Positions 57,051-64,000 of a DNA stretch of 64,000 bases are shown in pieces (the first letter of the stretch is position 1; each line of letters starts with the position of its first letter). The stretch is from Aurelia coerulea (lineage: Eukaryota > Cnidaria > Scyphozoa > Semaeostomeae > Ulmaridae). A program made the position numbers and the translations under genes. The notes under the pieces were generated by a model. It did no database searches. It saw nothing but the letters and a program-made list of their open reading frames with translations, and was not told where the DNA came from. The stretch covers positions 14,655,501 to 14,719,500 of the forward strand of contig CM076961.1 in the NCBI GenBank assembly GCA_039566865.1. The letters run 5' to 3'.

Positions 57051-57302
57051 TAAGGAAATTACTGATACACCCTACCTCGAAATCCGAAAAAAATCTGGAA
57101 ATCCTTAAGACATTCTTGGGAAGTCCGGAAATTCCTGAAAATCTCCACCAAATCCCAAAAATCCTTAAAATCTCTCTCAAATGTTCCTTTAGCTGCACTT
57201 TTTTACAAAATCTTTGTAAAAGTACTACAGATGTGTTCCTAAATCGGCAAAAATGCAATAAATGGAGCTGATCATGAGCAGTGCTAATGTTGAGGCTAAT
57301 TT

Positions 57303-57930
57303 GAGAACAATAAGTTCATGAACCAATGACAGTTCCAGTGCATTATGTAATTCAAATCTCTAGCGATGAAAAGGGCTGCCCTTCGCTCTTGCCAGTTGCT
57401 ACCCCAGGGTTTATTGGCCTAAGCAAAGCACCCTCTTTGAAATTAGAATGCATCAACCTGACGTCCTTCCGTGATCGATTCCCCCAAAATTTGTGCAAAG
57501 TTTGTGCAGTGAAATGGCCACCTGTGAAGGACTGCCCTCCGCTCTTGCCAAATGTTACCATAGTATTGATAGCCGCAAACACTGACAGGGTATGCATTGT
57601 TCTCAAATTTTGTGTGAAGAACAATCATCTGAGAACAATACGTTCATAAACCAATGATAGTTCCCGTACGTTACCTAATTTAATATCTCTAAGAATAGCA
57701 AAGAATAGGGCTGCCCTCCGCTCTGGCCAGATGTTACCCACAGGATTTATTGGCCTAAGCGAAGCACCCTCTTTAAACTTAGATCTTTTTGAATAAATTA
57801 AGGCACACTGCATCAACTTAATGGGTGTTTTTGTGATTGATTCCCCAAAAATTCAAGCAAAGTTTATGCAGTGAAATGATAACTGTAAAAGACTGCCCTC
57901 TGTTTTTGGCAGATGTTGCAATGCTACCAC
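57303..57930. repeat. Two-copy tandem duplication, about 328-bp unit
   Basis: GAGAACAATA.GTTCAT.AACC starts each unit (57303 and 57631), followed in both by GGGCTGCCCT.CGCTCT, TTATTGGCCTAAGC.AAGCA and GCAGTGAAATG. Diverged by roughly a fifth. Confidence 0.7.
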
Positions 57931-57933
57931 AGA

Positions 57934-58551
57934 CAGTCTGGTAAAAGCTCTCAATTCATTAGCGACTAACCGATCTATTAGTGACTAACAGATAGATTAG
58001 CAACTAACTGATTCATTAGTAAATTTACTAACAGATTCCTTAGTCACTAACCGATCGGTTAGTCACTAACCGATCGGTTAGTGAAGTTTGATAGGTTGCG
58101 CAGCCGCCGAAAACAGTACAAAACCGCGGCTCGAAAATACTCCCATCGGATTCAGCACGTTAAAAAACGCTATTTCACCGGGTGAAAAAAAAATTCTACC
58201 GGTGCAAAGGAGAGCTACACTCAAATTAGGATTGATTTACATCTTTTACGCACGTAACACAACGCGTTAGAACCAGATGGACCAACTAAAATAACTATTA
58301 TAGGCCTGTGTTTTTCTTCTCACAAATCTTCGTAACACGCACTCAAGTGCTTAATCCTTTCAAAACATCGTGGAATCGATTAGAAACCGGTTTAATATTA
58401 CAACTAATAGATTTATTAGGAACTAACCGATCGGTTAGTGACTAAGGAATCTGTTAGTAAATTTACTAATGAATCAGTTAGTTGCTAATCTATCTGTTAG
58501 TTACTAGTAGATCGGTTAGTCGCTAATGAATCGAGAGCTTTTACCGGACTG
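57934..58551. mobile_element. CAGTC-ended element of GATCGGTTAGT repeats
   Basis: Ends CAGTCTGGTAAAAGCTCTC and the inverse of CAGTCCGGTAAAAGCTCTC, with ACAGA outside both. Arms of about 140 bp are made of TTAGTxACTAACxGAT units, some self-palindromic (AACCGATCGGTT). About 300 bp of unrelated centre. No transposase. Confidence 0.7.
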
Positions 58552-58664
58552 ACAGATAGCTGTGAACACCCTCTTCTTGGAGCTAAATGCATTGTTCTCT
58601 TCTTGTTTTTGCGTGTACTTTGTGTTTTGTTTCTGGTTCACTAATAAACCATTAACACACTTAC

Positions 58665-58746
58665 GTAGATAATATCGGATGAGCTCTCCTGACCTTGGTT
58701 TAACTTTACCAGCTCGTTTCGTGGGGAACTTCAGAGTATGTTCTAC
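58665..58746 (-). CDS. Candidate upstream exon of gene B (tentative)
   Basis: Acceptor GATTCAG/GTAGAAC, donor CTAC/GTAAGTG. Open frame VEHTLKFPTKRAGKVKPRSG then ELIRYYL, basic and conserved-looking but not recognised. Phase 0 in, phase 1 out, which fits the exon at 56770-56920. It contains no ATG, so translation would start elsewhere. Confidence 0.35.
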
Positions 58747-58822
58747 CTGAATCCTTTCCAATCATTCCTATAGATATAAATTAGGCCTTCCCCTTTCGTG
58801 CACGGGAAACTAAGATACTTAC

Positions 58823-59000
58823 CTAAACTCTAGGTCGGTGGTTCTTTGCTGTCTTTTCTTCTTTCCATTGCAGCTAAATGTGCAAAATTATGTTGAAGAA
58901 TTTCCACCAACATTTCTGCATTTCTGCCTGCCTGTCCGCCATTTGGATGAAAATGTTGAATGTTGTTGTGGCTGTACAAGTGAACAAAACAAAACCGGGG
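58823..59000 (-). other. Second copy of the gene A leader exon
   Basis: Matches 24019-24180 along about 180 bp, including the donor (TAG/GTAAGTAT), TTTCC(A/G)TTG, GTGCAAAATTA.GTTGA and GTCCGCCATT...TGGATGAAA. It could be the promoter and leader of gene B or a relic. Confidence 0.5.
58830..58913 (-). CDS. Short ORF in the second leader copy
   Basis: 27 codons beginning MLVEILQHNFAHLAAMERR with a TAG at the same place as in the 24026-24124 frame. Shared order VEI-Q-NFA-L. A longer in-frame extension upstream lacks an ATG. Confidence 0.3.
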   Translation of the reverse strand: MLVEILQHNFAHLAAMERRKDSKEPPT

Positions 59001-59329
59001 AACCTGGAACCAAATTATGGAAAATTTTCCCGCCAAAGTTATTATTGTATTATTGTATTAGGCAACATAAAATAAATTAATAGATTCTCATCACAAAGTT
59101 TTGGAAACTCCCGCGAGGCGGGAGGTTTATATTTTATATTTTATATATAAATTTTTTTGGCAAATCTAGCCAAATCAGCGAGGCAGGCACATTATTCCAG
59201 TGAATTCTTTGCTTACACAGTTTTTGGCGCGGATAAATAGCTACCCTGGGCCGTGTAGAAGAAGAAGAAGCGACAAACAATTTACGATTGTCGATCCCGG
59301 GGGCACCACCCATATTTTGGGTACGGGGA

Positions 59330-59470
59330 CTTGCCATCGGGAAGGGTATCGATTTTGGAAATTTTGATATAAGGAACGGTATCGATTTTCACGATTTTGG
59401 AACAAGGAACGGTATCAATTTTGGCAATTTTGGTATAAGGAACGGGTATGTTTTTGAAGCTTCGATGGCA
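59330..59470. repeat. Minisatellite, about 42-bp unit
   Basis: Three to four copies of AAGGAACGGTATCGATTTTx with GGAATTTTGATAT between. Similar in layout to 24252-24642. Confidence 0.65.
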
Positions 59471-59554
59471 CGTCTCCGACCAAAACCTGGTCAAGTACCT
59501 CCCCCGAAATATCAATGTTTGTAGGAGCTGTTTACAATTTTCAACATCAGTTGG

Positions 59555-60805
59555 CAGGGACCGCGGAGCCGGAGGGGGGGCTGGGGGGCTTTAGCCCCCC
59601 CAATAATGTTCAAGATATAGTTTTTCGAATTCTAGAAATTATGTTAAAATGAGCTCAGCAACTTCTTTTGAAACGTGAAACGGTGTGTGCAAATATGATT
59701 CAGAAAGAGTATGTGGCCACTTAGGCTTGATGAAAAATAAGAACTTTTGAGGCATTGGATCTCATTGTTGAGGCAATCAATGAGAGGTTCAACCAGCCCA
59801 GCTTTATTTCTTCCAAAAATCTTGAATCTCTTCTCGTTAACTTCGTTAATGCAAGCGATGTTTTGTCTGAAATGAAATACGTCGAGGAGAATTATGCCGA
59901 CGACGTAAAACCTTCACTTTAGTTACCACAGCTTGAAATATTCAAACTTTTAGTGAAAGATGCGAAGATAGATTGCTTTCATGATATCTGGATGTTTTTG
60001 AAACAAATTTCAGTTGCTCAAAGATTTCTAATAACTGAAATTGTCCAAATTTGTAAACTGCTGAGTGTCAATCCTGCAACAAGTGCAACTGGCGAGCGAT
60101 CATTCTCTTTAGCAAGGCGTCTAAAAACTTGGCTTCGCTTCGCTCAAGAATGTCCCAAAAAAGGTTCAACAACTTAGCAATTCTTCACAATCACAAACAA
60201 AGGACAGACAGAATAAACAATATCGAAGTTGCAACTATTTTCATCAATAGAAATGAGAACAGGATACGAAATTTTGGGAAATTTCATTAGAATGTTGATT
60301 CATTGATGATATACAAACTTACTCAGAATAAACAATGTTCGCGTTTTTAGGTTCTGTTATGTTTAGAATGCTTAACTCTGAAAGCATGGCAGCGTTATGT
60401 TATATTACCGTATTATATATCTATTTCTTAAATGAAATAATTCCAAAAGATTTTTAACTTCGACATAAGACTAAAGCATAGCGTTCCTTTAGGCCTTTTC
60501 CTTTATACCAAAAGATGCTGCGTGTGGTCCCCGAGCCTTCGCTATCAAATGTTAGACGTAGTATAGACTGCAAACTATTTTCCACATTTATGGCGATTTA
60601 CAGCAGGATTTAGTGGTTAAATATGCTGCAAATGAATACCTTTTCCCGGGCGTTTCTTGGCATTTAAAGGGCGTTGGTCGCATTTATAGCCAAAGTAGAG
60701 GGCGTGGTCAGGAAAATTTTTCTGGGGGCTTCGCCCCCAGACCCCCTCGGATTTTCTCCCTACTTTTTAGCCCCCCCCAATCGAAATTATGCTCCGCGGT
60801 CCCTG
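59555..60805 (+). mobile_element. hAT transposon remnant with perfect 8-bp target duplication
   Basis: Ends CAGGGACCGCGGAGC and its inverse GCTCCGCGGTCCCTG; TCAGTTGG lies directly outside both. 1251 bp, much shorter than an intact hAT. It keeps a C-terminal dimerisation segment (entry at 60060). Confidence 0.82.
59953..60240 (+). pseudogene. hAT transposase C-terminal dimerisation domain remnant
   Basis: Reads ISVAQRFLITEIVQICKLLS then VNPATSATGERSFSLARRLK-TWLR; after a frameshift LNNLAILHNHKQR follows. The ERSFS..RRLKTWLR...LN.LA.L order is the diagnostic C-terminal block of hAT transposases. The N-terminal zinc finger and catalytic residues are missing. Confidence 0.78.
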
Positions 60806-61064
60806 TCAGTTGGAGTATATGATTTTATTCAGTGCTTTGGAATTATTAAATTGCTGTGAAATTTGGCCCAAACTCAAGCGACATGTCTTGTTTTAGTGCA
60901 TTTCCATGCCATGCGCCTTAATGAATACATATTGCTGGGACCCCATTCAAAACTGTAACGGTGCACTTTGGATTTGGATCCGTAGATCAGCCTGTTTACA
61001 CAGTTCAATTCTTAAAACATTGGCCCTTCCTATGGAAAGATTTTTGTACTAGAGCAGTGTAAAT

Positions 61065-61139
61065 TACCCTGGGTACCAGACTCTCTAACATAAAAACAGA
61101 GATCTTGTTTTTATGTTAGAGAGTCTGGTACCCAGGGTA
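61065..61139. mobile_element. 75-bp near-perfect hairpin element with 9-bp target duplication
   Basis: TACCCTGGGTACCAGACTCT continues to form about 34-bp arms with a 7-base GAGATCT centre, and the arms match completely as far as I can read. AGTGTAAAT lies directly outside both ends (61056-61064, 61140-61148). Apparently a young insertion. Confidence 0.8.
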
Positions 61140-61499
61140 AGTGTAAATGTTCTTGAACCATGAAACTTTGTGAATCATAACTGTGCCAATACAGTGAAAA
61201 CGTTGTTTCAGATCGACATTTGCATGACAGTTGTTTGTAGTTTTATGATAATTCTCTCGAATTCTACCTTTCGTTCGATACAGTCATGTATCATAAGGAG
61301 CAAAATATTGCAAATAAAGAGAAAACAATAAAACTCTGTGTTTTGACGTTGTATAAAATATAAAATTATCACAAATATTGCAAATGACGAGCGGGTGGTA
61401 CTTTTATATTTTGCAAACAAAATATAAAAAATATCGACGCGGAATTAATTTTCCATGCGGGCGGTGATGAGAATCTATTAATTTATTTTATATGGCCTT

Positions 61500-63490
61500 A
61501 AATGTATTTTGTATTGAAACTTGTATGTTGTGTGAATTTTAAAATGAAACTGAAACAAAAGTTGCGTGTTTGAGGCTTGAGGCACTGATCCGTGGCTTGA
61601 CGTCCTAGTTTGGAGAGAATGATTCCCCTTTCATTGGGGGGGGGGGTCAAAGGTCATCGGGAGGTTCAAATCACAAATGCTCTCCCATTTCGTTGTGAGG
61701 CTCAATAGAAAAATGCTTTGATGCTTTGACCATATCAGGCAAGCAGCGATCTAATTGTATGCATTTGCATTTGATCTATGTTTTGGAGCTGTATTGTCAC
61801 GAGTCTCAGTTTGAAGCTACAACCATCATTCAACTAAATGCAGAAAACTGAGACTCATGTAATCAGTCAATCTGTCTACCACAGTCCTTTCTCTTGGTTC
61901 GACGGTTTCTATACTTTGGCTTGGTCTTGCAGATGAAGAGTCCCTTAATTTTCGAAATGTGCCCCATCCAGCATCCCTGCTGAAATCTCTATTCAGTGTG
62001 TTCAGAAAATTGATATTGGAGAAATCAAGACAGGATTGCGATTAAAGAATAGCAGAACTCTAGGGCTGCAGGAAGATCTCAATGTTAGGGCACGACAGTT
62101 CAAGGGCACTTTTTTCCTTAAGCTAAAGGGGCACTTCCTGAAAATAAAAAGGGTACTCCTTTGTTTATTGCAAAATCTAGAGGAACAAGTGCCCCCAGTG
62201 CCATCCCCGGTTTCTACGGCTATGCAGAACTTTAAGCAGAAGAAACCAAGTTTAATATCCATAGGGTGATATCATGAAAAATGATTTCATATACAAAATA
62301 TCATTTTAGAATTATTAACAATCCTACTTACAGATAACGAAACTATCAAATCTTCTAAGATAATAGCTCAACATTTAACGAGAATTTTCCAGCAAAATTT
62401 GTGAATCAACTTTTATAAATTGTAGACAGAGATAACTCCAAAGCTAAAACTTACAAGGCCAAAAATCTACAAGAATTCTTAACATAAATTTTTAATCTGA
62501 GACGAAACAGGTCGGTGAAAAGTCTAAAACTACAGATCATATCGAACAACGTTTAGTTTATACATGGAGAGACGCGTAGTACTTTGATAAAAAACCCCGA
62601 TATTCCGCTCTTTTAATCACTTTCTAACTCTCAAAAGGTTATTCTGAATTGATACATCTATCTAACGAGCTTTGAAAAATATTGTCAATCAAAGCTGAAA
62701 ATGAATTTTTTAAATCGCATAATATCTAATAACTAAACTACAGAATCTCAGGATACCGAATTTCATGCTACAAGTATTTCTGTCTATGAGAAACCGCTTA
62801 CAAGAAACTGAACTTTCAGATAGCTAACAATTAAGAAATTCCAGCACTGGGAAAAATCATTTCCCATTGACCAACTTTCAAAAGAAAAATCTGTGATGGG
62901 AGATTAAAGGGAGTAATTTACGTGGAAATGGTGGTCTTACTCAAGGAAATCCTCAGCAACTTTTTAGTTTATTTTCACTTTTGTTCAGTGTCCTGTATTA
63001 GGTACAAGGCACTTGAGAAATGTCTTAACATTGGAGGTTTAAAACTCGCAAGAGACCCGTAAGAAACTCAGGGTACTCAAAATCTGACAACTTAAAAAAA
63101 TTCAGCTTTGATTCAAATTGACAGTTTCTTTTAAAAATACGTGTAGTTTATAATGATGCATCCCTGTGAAAAACTATCTACTTACGAACATAGAACGGGT
63201 GCCATTTTGCAATCAATGAAAATAAATTATAAAGCAAAAGTATAATCTCATGCATAAAAATTAGGTCTGAAAACTTTCAATCTGAAAACAATAATAATTT
63301 GCAAGTAACGAAAGCATAGCCAAGCTCCCGAAGGTAACAGGCTAATAATGCTTTGATCCCAAAGAAAGCCACACGAGCTAGGAAGTGCCTACCTGTCTGA
63401 AATCCAATCTCAGCGTAAGCATTTATTAAAAAAACGTAGCTCTTTCTAACGCGGTAAATAGTCAATCTTGAGTAACACAATCGTAATCCT
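61500..63490. other. Stretch without supported genes
   Basis: AT-rich with one G-run near 61640. Short open frames are no longer than chance allows, and no exon with good splice sites and a recognisable product was found. It is either a gene B intron or intergenic. Confidence 0.4.
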
Positions 63491-63504
63491 GGTCTTTCCT
63501 CTTG

Positions 63505-63610
63505 ATGTGACCACAAGATTGGTTTTTAGCGCCAAGCACTGGGATCACAGCAGTAGCTAAACGCTAATCGAGTCCGCGACTTCTTGTCATGACGCTCAAG
63601 TGGTGTCTGA
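63505..63610 (-). mobile_element. SINE body fragment
   Basis: Reverse complement of the SINE body at 1640-1715: CACTTGAGCGTCATGACAAG, GTCGCGGACTCGATTAG and GATCCCAGTGCTTGGCGCT. Very close to copy 1, head missing. Confidence 0.65.
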
Positions 63611-64000
63611 GACCACACTCTGAGATGAGGACACAAGTCTGAATTCTTTTTTGTCATCCAAATCTCTAGGTACATCAAGGCCCCATTTATTTCCAAAGTT
63701 GTTATTTACCTCCTTCGCCACATTTTTATCGACGTGTAGTCACAAGATTCCAACTGGTAGGTCCTGGGGAAGCTTGGCATAGCTCATACGTACGTACTTT
63801 ACAGCCTAACAACGTGTGTCATTATATGAATAAATTTGTACTAAATATATTACGTTTACGGTAATTGAGATGCCTTTTCCAATGCATTCACCCACCTAAA
63901 AAATAAGAGCAAAGTCATGCTTGAATGAACTGTTATAGAATTACACAACTTAAAAAAGGCTGGGAGGAATGTAGCCAAGGGCATGAAAACACATTTTCCT

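Noticed and set aside
1..64000. CRISPR arrays, rRNA genes, bacterial operons
   Set aside because: None seen. Repeats are inverted-end elements or tandem units without regular unique spacers.

Overview
This window is eukaryotic (animal) genomic DNA. Coding sequence is broken into short exons with GT-AG introns of hundreds to thousands of bases. The introns are crowded with short inverted-repeat elements, LINE 3' ends and a tRNA-derived SINE. I infer a marine invertebrate, most likely an anthozoan cnidarian, from the repeat style and gene structure. Nothing in the window proves the species. No bacterial operon, CRISPR array or rRNA is present.

The minus strand carries two head-to-tail genes of the ANKRD26 family (ankyrin repeats followed by a long coiled coil; centriole/basal-body proteins in vertebrates). 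Gene B lies upstream. Twenty exons from 52280 down to the stop codon at 25734 encode a coiled coil of about 600 residues that matches the ANKRD26 C-terminal half. Two further exons at 56.8 and 58.7 kb fit by reading frame but are tentative. Gene A starts about 1.6 kb after the gene B stop. It has a non-coding leader exon (24019 to about 24130), then fifteen coding exons from 21633 to 1808. These encode 685 residues: a lysine-rich N-terminus, about six ankyrin repeats, and an acidic, serine-rich linker with three W-(A/D)-(D/S) acidic patches and six SxIP motifs. Gene A runs off the left edge, so its own coiled coil would lie outside the window. All 15 exons of A and all 20 firm exons of B keep one open frame across every junction, which is the main support for the models. 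A copy of the gene A leader exon at about 58.8-59.0 kb suggests a tandem duplication and a second promoter.

Region by region. 1-21.7 kb: gene A exons, with a SINE, several TA-flanked MITEs, a TTAA-flanked foldback, a small hAT MITE and other hairpin elements in introns. 21.7-25.7 kb: two SINE fragments, a gene A family MITE, a hAT transposase remnant, a G/C-flanked minisatellite and the gene A leader. 25.7-52.3 kb: gene B. Its introns hold several LINE 3' ends, a 4.3 kb MULE-like element (34776-39071) with very long inverted arms and a 10-bp target duplication, and foldback elements. 52.3-59.1 kb: a PIF/Harbinger-like MITE, broken SGNH-like and Ulp1-like coding remnants, an exon set between inverted repeats, a 328-bp tandem duplication and a CAGTC-ended element built from GATCGGTTAGT units. 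59.1-64 kb: a hAT transposon remnant with a perfect 8-bp target duplication, a 75-bp hairpin with a 9-bp target duplication, and about 2.5 kb where I see only a SINE fragment.

Exon edges were read by eye from splice consensus and frame, and may be off by a base or two. Family names for mobile elements rest on terminal repeats and target duplications only.
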